64,000 nucleotides of DNA from Coenobita brevimanus (lineage: Eukaryota > Arthropoda > Malacostraca > Decapoda > Coenobitidae): contig CM064667.1 of NCBI GenBank assembly GCA_032717465.1, positions 1,098,374-1,162,373 on the forward strand. The letters are read 5' to 3'. Below the pieces are notes generated by a model. It ran no database searches, was not told the DNA's origin, and was given only the letters and a program-made list of their open reading frames with translations. This document shows positions 9,856 through 24,246 of the stretch, piece by piece (position 1 is the first letter of the stretch; each line of letters starts with the position of its first letter). Both the position numbers and the translations under genes were made by a program.

Positions 9856-10776
9856 ACGTCACGTCGTATAAAGTCAGGTTTCACACCATACCCCTTGTTT
9901 ACATGATTATCCCTCACAGTCACTGCTAATGACACTGGTCGAAAAAAGTGGCCATCATCGAGTTTTCCAAAATGTCCAAGGGGGATGAAGGAGGTATGTG
10001 AGATATTGCTGCATATTGTAAGCTTCTTGGGACTGTGTTTGTAGGATTTAATCTCAATTGCTGTCCTGCATTCCAGTCTTTTCCGACGTATGTTTTCAGT
10101 GATTGATGATGATAATAGCTGATTATAATTGTTCTTCTCTCTAGTGATATATGTGTTCCAGTACGTATGCCTGTTTCTGCCTGCATGGCGATGTCTGATT
10201 ATTTTTTTAATGATATAGGTGTGCTCGTGTGCTTGTGCTTGTGTCTTCGTGCATGGTGGCGTTGGTGATGTGTGATTATATTCTCTATGATATATACGAG
10301 TATGACTCTGTGCGTTTGCCATTGTGTTTGCCCATATGTCGAAGTCTATTAATTTTTCTTTCATATGATACGGATGTGCCTGTGTGCGTGTACACTAGCC
10401 CCAAAAGTATCGCACTGGAGGGCCCTGACATTATCCGAATTGATCAGTACAGCTCATGATGTCCCAAGGAGATTAATATTTTGTTATATGAATACAATGA
10501 TATGTGTGATGACATTATTGACTCGAGTATATGACAAAAATGCCATATGATATAATATCATCATGGAAGAAAAGTTTACCAGCGTGGGGTGGAATCATTG
10601 GACATTTTACAGTAGCCATCGTCCGTGGTGTCAGATAGTCTCTCGCGAAGAGTGCACCGATTGGTTTTGGAACAAGTGTTACTGTCTGCGTCTGTGCCTG
10701 CGCTGGATGTGCTCGCGGAGTAGTGTGGTTGCGTGGTGTGGGTGGTGGGGTGGATTCAGGTGCATGAGACAACATA
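9856..10776. other. Unassigned sequence
   Basis: Contains GTG-rich patches but no supported gene or repeat. Confidence 0.55.
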
Positions 10777-10839
10777 GGCTATAATTGTAACAAATCACCT
10801 CCATCACCAAAGCCATTGATAACCTGCCACCATTACTGG
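10777..10839 (+). repeat. Dispersed repeat fragment, pair with 44628-44690
   Basis: About 61 bp aligned to 44628-44690 with roughly six mismatches (shared CTATAATTGTAACA, AGCCATTGATA, CCTGCCACCATTACTGG). Both copies are preceded by GGGTGGTGGGGTGG-type sequence. Confidence 0.65.
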
Positions 10840-10914
10840 AAGATTCAGTAGGCATGGTCGTGGACTGGACTACCAATCTTTCTTACTGTACATGGCATGG
10901 TATTCATAATCATC

Positions 10915-13340
<2,426 letters not shown>

Positions 13341-13374
13341 CTTTCATGTGCGTGCCCCCAGGTGTAAGTCCACA

Positions 13375-13470
13375 CTCTTACTGCATCACAAGCACAAATA
13401 CTGCCGGTCAAAACAGTGCTAATGAATATCGCCTGACATGGAACTGTATAACTTAATGCAGTGTTTGTTA
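13375..13470 (+). repeat. Dispersed repeat carrying the adjacent (TG)n, pair with 48505-48600
   Basis: It shares GCACAAATACTG and CGGTC...AATG blocks with 48505-48600; both copies lie just downstream of a long (TG)n on the same strand. The microsatellite is probably an internal part of the repeat. Confidence 0.55.
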
Positions 13471-14421
13471 CGACACCTCAGTCCAGGTTTGTATCTCCTC
13501 TGACATAACAGTTTTTTTCTGGACTCTGCCTAGGGCCAGGCGGAGTTAATGCACACGAATGGTGGTCGGGAAACAGCCATGAAGTTGTCTAATACCTTTT
13601 CACATCCCACCCCCTTGTGTGATGTGTGGGAAGATGTGCAGTATAATGGACAGTTTATTGTTACATCTCGTTTTACTTTCTTCTGTTTATATCTTGTGAT
13701 TTACTGACTGTCATCCTTCCTCGTCATCTTCATAAAAACCTGGGCGATGCTGCCTGAACGTGGATGGGGATCAGGACTGCACGATGGAGAACAGATGTGC
13801 TGAGGCAAGAGGAGGTAGATAATTATGTCCCTGTAAAATTGTTAGGGGATCCAAGTTCGTGGTAATTATTTTGTGTCGTGGGTGATTAGGAGAGTGTACT
13901 TTGTAGTTTTTTTTTACAATAATGCGACACTTTTACCACTGAAGCGCAAAGAAAACCTAAAACAAGTGCTTCCTTAAAAACCAGTTAAACTACACCGAGG
14001 AAATCTCTCGTCTAATTATTTTTTGAGAGTAAGGGGCATTTGCTTTTTTATGTTTTTTTTTTTGTTATACCATAACTTAACGATTATGTAGTGTCAAGAA
14101 ATTGCCTTCAGCAGTCATGGAGATGAAATAAAAAAATGCAGTCGATGACGATATATTAAAGTCATTCCACACATACTTGAGATTATCAGTATTACTTACT
14201 TGTCTTGCCTACCGTGTGAAGGTGTGGTCCATGGCATAAGTCACACCTTATGTTTCTCAGTGAGTCCTGGAAGCTTCCGTATTTGCTTACAGTGAGGTTA
14301 TGTGACACTGGTAATCCCATTTACGTGAGTGTGGATGTGATATTCCATTAGCCGTTATTCAGATGTTGACATGGGAATGGGGGCGGAACGATGGGGAGAG
14401 GGGGACGGGCACAGATGATAT

Positions 14422-14425
<4 letters not shown>
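13471..14425. other. Unassigned sequence
   Basis: AT-rich, T-run near 14041-14063; nothing else recognised. Confidence 0.6.
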
Positions 14426-14480
<55 letters not shown>

Positions 14481-14805
14481 GACTCTGGGCATAGGCTTCA
14501 CAGCCTGCTCTCAAGGCCCAGTAGTCCTCCTACATACCAAACACCTCTCCACATGTCACCACTTCGGCGCTAACACCCACCGTCCATATTGAATACATGC
14601 TAGGGCTGTCTCATACAGGACTGGTGTATTGGTATTAGCGGGGGTACTTTTATGACATGTCGGCGGGTCATCTGGTAGATCAGGAAAGTCTGCTTTTGTT
14701 ATGAAATTCAAATCCTTAATCTGTTCCCTGCCCCAGCCAGGATTCGAACCTGGGTCCACCAGGACTGCAGGCCGCCTCTCTACCGATTCAGCCACCGCCT
14801 CCCCC
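14426..14805 (-). mobile_element. tRNA-derived SINE, family A, with (CA)n tail
   Basis: Read on the minus strand, the 5' end is tRNA-like: box A TGGCTGAATCGG (14794-14783) and a perfect box B GGTTCGAATCC (14750-14740) inside a CCAGG...CCTGG stem. A unique body of about 260 bp follows, ending in (CA)26 at 14478-14426. Acceptor-stem pairing is absent, so it is a SINE and not a tRNA gene. Such elements are transcribed from the internal Pol III promoter and copied by a partner LINE. Related fragments lie at 20353-20600 and 58143-58218. Confidence 0.8.
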
Positions 14806-16042
14806 AAATGGGTGGAAGAGAGAGAGAGAGAGAGAGACCAGATGGGGGAAGGGACCCCTAAATTTAGACAGAGCATATATCAGCCTAACCCAACCAAATT
14901 TAATCTACTTTAATATAGCAAATTATCTTATCCACTCTGACCCACCTTAACCTTATTCACCCCCATTTAACCTAACAAGAGCCAAGGGCCACACAGTTTT
15001 TTACTGCAAGGCAACTCAGAATTTGCAATCAGTAGCTGTGTACCATAACATTGCCAGTAACGCACGTTTCCACTGCGTGAGTCATTTGCAACACAAGCCT
15101 TGGGTTAGGTTCGTAAAGTTTGTATAACACGATTAGAATGTGCATAACACGAGACGCAGGTTCTAACATGCCCAAATATGATCCCGTGGCACAAGCCTCC
15201 AGACTCACCCAGCCTCCCTTTCCCCTCTGCCACACTCGTTCAACGCAGCTACCTGCTGAATAGCTTTCACTGTCTTGGGAGTGACTTTTTGGAACTGGAC
15301 GAGTTAGATATACCTTTTGTTAAGCTCTGCTTTTCTTGAAATGAGTGAAATCGGCTGTAGACGGCAAAAGTATTAATAATCATTTCAGAAAATACCGAGA
15401 TTTACAGTGCGATCTAGCATAAACAAGGCATCAGCAGATTGCTTGTATTAGCATCCTTCTTATGCACTGCTACTTCTCCTGCTAACTGTTATTCCATTAA
15501 CATGACCCATTTTAAATTGGAGGTTAAATACAACAAAAGAACATAGAACAGCGTGGGAATTGTGTCCTATTGTGAAGTAAATCAACTGTGTTGGAGGGCA
15601 CCGGTGCCCACGCCCTTGCCAAGAGGGAGAGACACACCTCACAGATCTTTAAGTCGAAACGAAGTGATACAGCCTTGCTGTGCATGGAACAACTTATTTC
15701 TTGTCATACTAGTATAAGAAAACTATTCCAGGTGGATAGATAGATAGGTAGATTGATTGATTGATTGATTGATAGATGGGTAGATAGACATGCTATATAG
15801 ATAGATCTTCATATAAGAAAGAAAGATGAATAAACAGATAGACAGGCAGACAGATATAACAAACGGTAGCTAGTCAGATGAGAGAGGGAATTGAGGAAAA
15901 CAAGAAATGGAGTAACAAAAAGCACACGAACTAAATACGTCCAAAAACGAGTAGACCTGTGTTATATAATATGGCCATGACGTGTGTAGAAGAGAGGAAG
16001 GCAGGGTGCAAAGGCAGAGAGAGGATAAAAAAAACAAGAGGT

Positions 16043-16049
<7 letters not shown>
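14806..16049. other. Unassigned sequence
   Basis: Contains a short (GA)n at about 14817-14837, CCTAAC-like words at 14880-14990 and a (GATT)n/(GATA)n patch near 15735-15790. No gene supported. Confidence 0.55.

Positions 16050-16110
<61 letters not shown>
16050..16110. repeat. (GA)n microsatellite
   Basis: About 30 uninterrupted GA units. Confidence 0.97.
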
Positions 16111-16112
<2 letters not shown>

Positions 16113-16524
16113 TAATAGAGAAGATAGGATAGAGACAGTGATGGAGGAGGTAGAGTGAGCTAGGGTGAGGAGTGAGGGTGAGGGAGTGTTACCTGTGATG
16201 AGGGAACGTGGTCAGGAGAGAGTCAGGTGTGATGGATGTGAGGGAGGGTATATTGTACTCGTACGTCTAGAAGGGTATGAGAGTGTGAGGCTTATGGGAA
16301 GAATGAAAAGAGGCGTGTGAGAGGTTTTGAGTTAGTGCATGAAGGAATATAGGCCTGATTAGAGAAGGTATGAGAGGGTAAAGGATACTGTGATAGATAT
16401 TATACTGTAGAAATATTGATATGAGAGAAAAAGAGTGAGGAAGGGTACCATTGTAGAAGACAAAGAAAGGCATTAATGACAACAGGATGGGTGTGAGTGA
16501 TGATATAAGCAAATATGCGATCGT

Positions 16525-16810
16525 GTGTGAAGGAGAGGGAAGAGGAGTATGAAGGAGAGGGAAGATGAATATGAAGGAGAGGGATGGGGAGTATGGTGGA
16601 GAGGGAAGCGAGTATGAAGATGAGAAGAGGAGTATGAAGGAGAGGGAAGAGAAGTTTGAAGGACATGGAAGAGGAGTATGATGGAGGGGGGGAAGGGGAG
16701 TATGAAAGAGAGGGAACAGGAGTATGGAAGAGAGGGAACAGGAGTATGAAAGACAGGGAACAGGAGTATGAAGGACAGAAAAGAGGAGATGAAGGAGAGG
16801 GAAGTAGAGA
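16525..16810. repeat. 21-bp polypurine minisatellite
   Basis: About 13 degenerate tandem units around GAGGAGTATGAAGGAGAGGG. The strand is almost pure purine apart from the TAT core. Long Ser/Pro/Leu-rich frames on the minus strand are translations of this repeat. Confidence 0.85.
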
Positions 16811-16859
16811 TTGAAGGATTGGGAAGAGGAAAATGAAAGAGAGGAAAGGAGAAAAAAGC

Positions 16860-17930
16860 ACGGTAGTACAAAATAAGATGCAGAAAGAGTTGAGTGCGAG
16901 TAACAGCCATCATAACATCCCAGTGCACGGAATACTGCATCAGATTACTTTATTAAATTTTTACCTAAAGACAAGAATATTGTTAATAAGAATATATTTT
17001 CTTCTACAGCAAGGTATCAGCATCCATTATTACCATCACTATCAAAGAACTGGGTGATAAAAGCTATCATGACTTCCTAGTGCATCTAATATAGCCACAG
17101 TTATGTCTGCTTACATAATTACATGGAGATAAGAACGTTGATGTTAATGATTCTTCCCTGTATTATGTCATCTCCCTGTTCACTTACTGTACTGTATTAG
17201 GTTTCTCATCAACTATACACCGCAGTCATTTCTTCATCACCAGTCCAGCAACCACTACTAATACCTCTGCCTCTACTATTTCCAACCTAACTCTCACCAC
17301 CACTACCATTCTAATAAACCGTCACTATTATGATTTCTCAATACCATCAACAGCTCCCACCATCTTCTGTCTGCCTTACTACTACCATTACCACAAGAGC
17401 ATAGACTACCATCAGAAAAACTAGTCTCCGCCACCGATACTCACTTCGCATCTTTCTTCATTATGTACTGTATATGGCTTACAGCTCAACCAACCCTCTT
17501 GTCCCGCCGTCTGATATGAAGATATACTTGTAATTATGTTGCCCTCCTGCAAACTGAACAAACTAACTACTGTACCTACCTACCTACCTCCCTCCCTGCG
17601 TGCCTGACTGGGTGCCTTATGTGTGTAGTGACCTTGCTGGTAGTGTCAACACAGGCAAGGTTGATGCCTGGCCACGATATTTGGCCTTTAACATTTAATG
17701 TAACATTTACATCATAGTTTTCTCTACACTGCTTGATTGTCCTCCCTTTTTTCAACCGGTATCAGTAGGGTCGGTTGTTGGGTGGTGGTGGTAAGAACCT
17801 GAGGTTGATGAGATTCAACTCCGAGTCCAGTTAAAAATAACGTAACTATATTTCCAACAGAATGTATGCTCCCAGCACCCATACCACTGTACTGCCCATT
17901 CATCCTCTTGCACGCTCAGTGAAGGAGGGT
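16860..17930. other. Unassigned sequence
   Basis: Scattered ACCACTACC-like trinucleotide words near 17240-17400; nothing coding. Confidence 0.6.
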
Positions 17931-18096
17931 GTGGTGTGGTGCTGGGGCCGGAGGTAGAAAGGGTGTGGGGGACGGCGGTGATGTAAGAAGGGAGAGAAAT
18001 GATACGTGTTTGGAAGGAGGGAGGAGAGGTAGATGGTAAGCAGGGAGGGAGCAAGGGTGGAGTGGGTGAAGGTATGCAGAGTGAGAGATAAGTAGA

Positions 18097-18132
<36 letters not shown>

Positions 18133-18480
18133 CAGGGTTGTAGGCTGGGAAGAAGGGAAGTGTTGGAAGGCAAGCTGAGAGAAAGAAGAGATAACGAATT
18201 GCTGGGAGGAAGGGAAGCTAGGAAATAGAAGAGAATGTGAGAGACAGGCACGGTAGCAAACAAAGGGTAAGCAGAGAGAGCAGATGGGTAAGCAGAAAGG
18301 AAGAGGGGGGAGAAGGAAACTGAAAGGGAGGAAATGTGGAAGAAGTTGGAGGAGAGAGAGAGAGCAGGCAATTAATAAAGATGGGGCACTGGGGAAGATA
18401 ATGGACAGGATAGGAAAAGGTAGCAAGGTGAGGGGGTAAGGCAAGGTAAAAGAATGTAGGAGAGACAGGGTGAGGGATAG
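17931..18480. other. Purine-rich tract with (GA)n
   Basis: About 550 bp G/A-biased on the plus strand, with a (GA)n run at about 18100-18129. The 209-codon minus-strand frame across it is Ser/Leu/Pro-rich and explained by composition. Confidence 0.7.
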
Positions 18481-18904
18481 AGTGGAGGATGAACAGATTG
18501 AGGCAGGGTACTAGGATAGGCTATCAGAGTGAGGCAAGATGGGAAAGACAGGGTGAGGAATAGAGTGGAAGATGACAGACTCGCTGTTGTGAATGCACCT
18601 GGATAGGTTATGTAATTCAGGCTGACATACTCTTCTGTTCAGCTGAGAAAACATTACTCAAGGGGTTAAGGCAGGGTGGGTTAAGATAAGAATGAAGGTG
18701 AGGTAAACCAGGTGTAGTTGTTGGCGTCACATGCGTCCCTTCCCTCCCTCCTCCCCAGTGATTCTACACACTTTTCCCTGACACCATATCCACTGCCCCC
18801 TCCCGTCGTCGCCCCACCTCACCACCACCACAGTTAATTAAGATAGGTGCCCCAGTCGTGCCTGAGTTGCACACCGTCTCCATTTGTTATATTTATTCTG
18901 GTCA

Positions 18905-18907
<3 letters not shown>

Positions 18908-18941
<34 letters not shown>
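18908..18941. repeat. (TG)n microsatellite
   Basis: About 17 TG units. Confidence 0.97.
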
Positions 18942-18943
<2 letters not shown>

Positions 18944-19680
18944 GTAGATGGTGAGTACATGGGTCGGGAGGGGAGGGCAACCTAGGAACGTCCTCTCCTT
19001 TTGTAGGGATATGGGATGTAGAAACTACCGTCCACTCTTTTGTGGAGCAAATAACCTTGTGGCTATTATGAATCTGAAGGTGAAGATTGGGAGAGAGTAT
19101 CAGGGCTGCCCTTCTCTGATGGTTGCCCTGACAGACATCAAGGAACTTTGTTCTAGAATCCAGACCTTCCCATCCCATCTGAAATTGAAACCAGAATTAG
19201 AATGAACCATTACGTCTGTCTGAGTCAAATTTTCGTTTAGTTTTTTTTCTGGTCATTGTCAAGTGCGTGTGTGTACGTGTGCTTCTCACCTAGTCCAATT
19301 TCGTGTCCTGATTCTCACCATTGGCGGGTTCCCAGTTGTCAGGATAGCATGTTTGGTGGCATTATCCATCTTGTTCTTGGCTCACAAAAACAAGTAGCGT
19401 AGTAAATGGAAATATTCCTGAAGCGTTGTTATCTTGTGTCTGGTGTCTCTGTCATCAAAGCACTCCTTCACTGCCGGCAGTCTGAACAATTGGTGTGGCT
19501 GGATTGTGCACATATTCTCAGAGTTGGAGGAAGTTATCGAATTGGAGGGGTTAGGTATAATTATCATTAACCCCATTACTAGAGTTGAGTTAAACTACAG
19601 TATGTTGAACGAATAACCTAACGTTTGCTTGGGGAAAAAGTACGCTTTCGAGCTGAGAGGGTATTAATGATATCATTTAT
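18942..19680. other. Unassigned sequence
   Basis: No supported gene or repeat. Confidence 0.6.
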
Positions 19681-19910
19681 TACCTCTGCCAGCGAAGTTG
19701 GATGGAGGTTATATATTCACCCACGCCTCTTTGTCTGTTGGTTTGTGTACAAGATATCAAAAATCTGTTACTGAATTTCAGTGAGATTTGGTGGATAGGT
19801 GGGAAAAGGGTCAAGGAAGAGTTGATTAGCTTCTGAGGTTGATCCGGATCCGGATGCAAGAATGTAACAAAAACATTACTGGCGTTGGCCGAGGTATGTG
19901 CTGTGTGACG
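19681..19910 (+). repeat. Dispersed repeat with short inverted termini, copy 2 (one internal unit)
   Basis: It starts TACCTCTGCCAGCGAAGTTG and ends at CTGGCGTTGGCCGAGGTATG, so the ends are inverted. A single internal unit contains AATTTCAGTGAGATTTGGTG and GATCCGGATCCGGATGC. It is a shorter version of 4692-5205. A separate scrap of the right end (GGTGTTGGCAGAGGC) lies at about 20030-20046. Confidence 0.65.
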
Positions 19911-20352
19911 TTGTGTAGCAGGACAGACCATGGGACAGACTAAGACTGTACAATTACTTGACTGTGTGAAACCGCTAAAGTATTCGTCTGACGGGAAGAG
20001 GGAATTACAACAGTAAATCTTAAATATTATTGGTGTTGGCAGAGGCCCGCGCCCTAGTTTGCTTTGAACTTGTTGAACTCAAATTTAGGTAGAAATTAAT
20101 GTTGCAGGATTAAAAATAAAATATGTACTACATGTCACAAGGATATGATTAACGTGTTGGTGATGGTCTAACATGGAGGTGAACACTTAGGTACTAGAAT
20201 ATGCAGTCGTAAAAATGTCATTTAGGTAAAGAAGTGTTTTGAACAGAAAAGCATCATGTGAATAATTGTTTTGTACGGTGATATCTATATGTGTTCTTTC
20301 TCTTACTACCGCCAGATGCTTTAATGCAACTCATCTTTTCCTGTCTCATTGT

Positions 20353-20600
20353 AGGCATAGACTTGCTACTCTTTTTCCAGAGGTCCAACACTCCTCCTGT
20401 GTGCCAGACGCCTTTACATGTCACTACTTTGGTGCTAATACCTGCTGTCAACACTGAGTACACGCTAAGGCTGTCTCATTTACGACTGGTGTGATATAAG
20501 CCTGGGTGTTTTTTGGTGGATCTTGTGGAAGGTCAGTAAGGTATGTTTTAACGATATCCAGATCACCAGACTTCTCCCTGCTCCTTTTTGGGATGCAGTT
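20353..20600 (-). mobile_element. SINE family A fragment, diverged
   Basis: It aligns with the body of the SINE at 14426-14805 (shared GGCATAG, ACATGTCAC, GGTGCTAA/GGCGCTAA, GCTGTCTCAT, GACTGGTGT words). The tRNA-like head is mostly lost. Confidence 0.6.
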
Positions 20601-21036
20601 TGCGTCCTTATAGGTCCCGGATTATTTCTTTGACTACTTGACCACCACCATCTCTCGTAGTGGGGGCATAAGAACCTTAAATGTCTAGCGTAAGAAAAGG
20701 TATGGGTGTGATATACAGTTGGCTGCACATGAACCTGGGACAATGTCTGTGTGAAGCGGTTTGGCTACAGTGTCTGACGTTCATGCATCACAGTTGTCTC
20801 ATTTCAATTAATATTTGACACCTCCGTTCTTTCATGTCAGTGCCACCAACAGACCTGTGATGAGGTTGTCAAGTATACCAAATCCTTGGCCTCTGCTGCA
20901 CACCGATGCTGTCCTAGGTTTATATGTCGCCAGTCGTACATAAAATAAGTCTTCTGTAAGGGAAATTGTGGCACCTGTGAGGCATCACTTGGTCGTACTC
21001 GCATGTAGGTTTATAGTAACTATTTTGCTACTATAA

Positions 21037-21040
<4 letters not shown>

Positions 21041-21080
<40 letters not shown>
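21041..21080. repeat. (CT)n microsatellite
   Basis: Twenty CT units. Confidence 0.97.
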
Positions 21081-21081
<1 letters not shown>

Positions 21082-21186
21082 GTGAAATTTATACATTGAA
21101 TATTTCCTTTACTTTAACAGTGAAGGAATGAGACACGTCCTTGCGTTGGAAATTGACGTTAGTAGAGATCCGGTGGAGAATTGGAG

Positions 21187-21206
21187 GAGAGAGAGAGAGA
21201 GAGAGA

Positions 21207-21277
<71 letters not shown>
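21187..21277. repeat. Compound (GA)n (GT)n
   Basis: (GA)10 at 21187-21206, then (GT)n at 21209-21277. Confidence 0.97.
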
Positions 21278-21280
<3 letters not shown>

Positions 21281-21591
21281 CCTATGTGTCTGTGCGCGTC
21301 CCCGTGTGTGCATGCGGGAGGGTGGAAGTGGGTATAAGCATTCATAAGCTCTCTCCCTGAAGCTTGGTTATTAAAGTCATTTCTCTCCGATTTTGTTCCC
21401 ATCTTGAGGATGATTGTAACATCTCTTAAGGCTGATTGTAAATGTGGAAGACGAGTGAATCACCTCCAAACCTCAGAGCCTTGTTGCTTCCTGCCTAATT
21501 GATGTGGTTGGGTGTGGGGCAGGCGAGGTGGCCATATACCAGTACACACCTAGAGGCCTGATGGGTCAGTCTTCACACGTAGCATTGTTTT

Positions 21592-21676
21592 TATTATTAT
21601 TATTAAAATTATAATAATAATAATTATTATTATTATTATTATTATTTATGATGATGATGATGATTATTATTATTAC
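21592..21676. repeat. Compound ATT/GAT trinucleotide repeat
   Basis: Imperfect (ATT)n with an inverted (AAT) portion, then (GAT)n and (ATT)n. The AAT/ATT arms could form a hairpin. Confidence 0.9.
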
Positions 21677-23250
21677 AGTACTTCAGTTCTGAAATGTGAG
21701 TGTTTGGTGCGGCGTTTTGAAATCTGGCCGTGTAAGGTTTGGCGGTGTGAACTGTAGCAGTGTCCTTTATATTTTTTTTTAACGCCCAGTCGATAAAGCG
21801 ATATTATTAACAACACAGCCTTTAGACACGAGATATACTGGCATCATTTGAAAACTAGAACGAAAAACACGGTCAAACCCTAAGTTGTACACTCGATCAA
21901 AAAACCATCTTTACACAGGTGATTGATAGTTTCGCCTTGAACACTACTGCGATATCGCGTTTTTTCTTTAGGCGGATATTCCTGAGTGAACTGTTCATTT
22001 ATACGTTGCATGGAGTTCTTTCTTCATGTCGTACTGATAAAATTGCTACCCATATATAGCTATGAGTAATTATAAGAGAATATATTCATACGTTTCGTCC
22101 ACGGTTTCAGAATGCAAAGACGAATGATGTAAAGATTGTTTTTTGATCAAGTATACACGGAGGAATTAAAGAGACAAGGAACTTGTCAGTAAATCACCAT
22201 CAGCACCACACCTCACAACCACCACTGGACGCTGGCAATTGTGGTGCAAAAAGAGCAGTAAATCACAACCAGGTAATTACCCTTCACCTGGTGTAACGCT
22301 TGTCGTGTGCCGCCTGTTGTATACTATTATCTGAGACTGAATAGCTGTATAGCAAGAACCCATTGCATCATTCACCTCTCGTAACAGTGTGCAATATTGT
22401 TTCAGTACCCGGGTCATTGAAGCAAGCTTAGATTTGTTGTGATCGGAGAAATATCTGGCTGGGTAATGTTAGTAATGGTGGTGAACCATAACACCAGTAT
22501 TTTCTTAAACATTCACAAAGTTTTATACATATAATTAGATAGATAGAAAGACATAGATAGATAGATAGATAGATACCTGGTATATAAGAACTGTATGGGA
22601 CTTTCAGCAAACTATTTAAAGAACTCTGTGTGGGGAATTGTCTGTCTGTCTGCTGGGTTCAGACCTATGATAACCATGACCAAGATTCAAGAAACATCTT
22701 TTTTTATGGGGGGGGGGGGAATTTGGTAGCTCGACTCTGTTCACTGTTTCCACTTTTAGCCATTTTCCCTGAGAAGGTCATGAGTCAAAGTAAGAGGCCA
22801 CTAGAGTGAAAAGAACTGTACCTCAAGCAAGTACTTGGCTCTCCTCCCCAGAGATGTTATAGTTTATTTTTTGATTTTATTTATTTACTTTCTTTCTTGG
22901 CTGCAGGCAACTGATTCTATTTAGCTTAGGAAGGACATGGCAGACTCAGAAGGTTCAGGCCATGAAACAAAGTCATCAGGGTGTTTCAATTTATCTAGGA
23001 GTTAAGAAATTAGTTGCACCACAAATTAAAGCACTGGATTGTGAATACGAAAGAATGAGTTTCGCACAGTTCAGTTGATATTTCATTGAAAAGATAGAAG
23101 CAAAGGTTAAAACTCTTCAAAAATTTTACCTTCCAAAAAAACGTCGAGCAAAAGAAACCCCCTCACAGAATGGTTTGCTTGGTTCAGGTGGCTGTGAAGA
23201 AGAAAATATGTAAATGATATGAGTAAAGGAGAGAGTCCACCGAAAAGAGT
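21677..23250. other. Unassigned sequence
   Basis: A (GATA)n run lies at about 22535-22575 and a G-run near 22709. No gene recognised. Confidence 0.55.
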
Positions 23251-23512
23251 ATCCATCCATCATCCAATCCTACATTGTCCCATGAGGAGCGTAGGAGCCC
23301 GGGGCTAGGCAGTTGGTCCCGACATTTAGGATGAGAGTGACCAGCCTCACTCATCCCTGAGTGGCAATACATGAGCAATCAACCCCAACCACCCCTTGGA
23401 TATAGACCTTCACCGGCTCAATCCGACTGGAGTGCAATGATTACCCACTAAACCACCAAGTGCCAAAATTTGGTTATATGGTTACCACCCAGCGTAGTAA
23501 ATGGTTTCCTGG
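23251..23512 (-). mobile_element. SINE family C, 3' half, inverted copy
   Basis: This is the reverse complement of 33440-33700 with high similarity over about 260 bp, including the tRNA-like region and an ATCC-rich end corresponding to the GATA-type tail. The copy begins at GGTTTCCTGG, i.e. inside the hairpin loop seen in the full copy at 33423-33453. Confidence 0.75.
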
Positions 23513-24014
23513 TGAATTAACAGTAATCCTTATGAAAAGCCTGTCCTGTACGTCAACTGCAGGTATCTCTGTTTAGAGCAGAAAAGCTCAGATTAATTTG
23601 CGATCATAAGCTGTTGTTTATTATTTTCCAAAGACAGAATAATGCTGGAACTGGTAAATACATCGCAAGCTTGGTGTCATATTATATTTGAGGTAATCGC
23701 CGTAGCATAATCACTGGGCGTATTTAGGTAAATGAAGCTGAACGTTTCTGCCACACCCGAGTCATAAACACACGCAACAAACAGCTCTGAGACGCGGTGA
23801 ACTGCAACATACGAGTTACAAATATATGCAACAAACTACCCTGAGACGTGGTGAACTATGATACTTGAGAGACATAAATAAATGCAGTAAGTTTCCCAAA
23901 GACGACGCTGTGACTGTGATACACCCTTGACTATCCCACAGTAACTCATCCACTATTCCAGATTTCCGGAATATGAATAGGCTCTGCCGCCGGTAACGAG
24001 AATGATATCTATAA
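23513..24014. other. Unassigned sequence
   Basis: Nothing recognised, apart from a loosely repeated GACGCGGTGAACT / GACGTGGTGAACT word near 23791 and 23845. Confidence 0.5.
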
Positions 24015-24246
24015 ATACATCCTGTTTTCTGTTCACATTAACTTGTCCCAGATTTTCGTTATTTTACAGCTTATTTCCTGGCGCAAAGTGACAAAATAAG
24101 ACAGTACTAAAGCTTTATATACTTTCCAAGCACTTCTTCATGACTGACATCACATCCTGGTGTTGATGTTGATTTGTTCTTACAATTTAGCATTCAAGAT
24201 GGAGAGATGGCAATTTGGGGCCAAGTTTGAGTAAAAAGAGAAAAGT
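24015..24246 (+). mobile_element. MITE-like element, copy B
   Basis: It shares TGTTCACATTAACTTG at the left, GCATTCAAGATGGAGAGATG inside and GGGGCCAAGTTTGAG at the right with copies at 9010, 29394 and 49018. The termini are more decayed than in the other copies. Confidence 0.55.

Noticed and set aside
14735..14811. tRNA-like sequence with perfect box B
   Set aside because: The acceptor stem does not pair and a SINE body with (CA)n tail follows, so it is a SINE head and not a tRNA gene.
14880..14990. CCTAA/TTAACC words resembling arthropod telomere repeats
   Set aside because: Not tandem, only scattered words in AT-rich DNA.
17815..18444. 209-codon minus-strand frame
   Set aside because: Ser/Leu/Pro-rich translation of a purine-rich strand; no domain.
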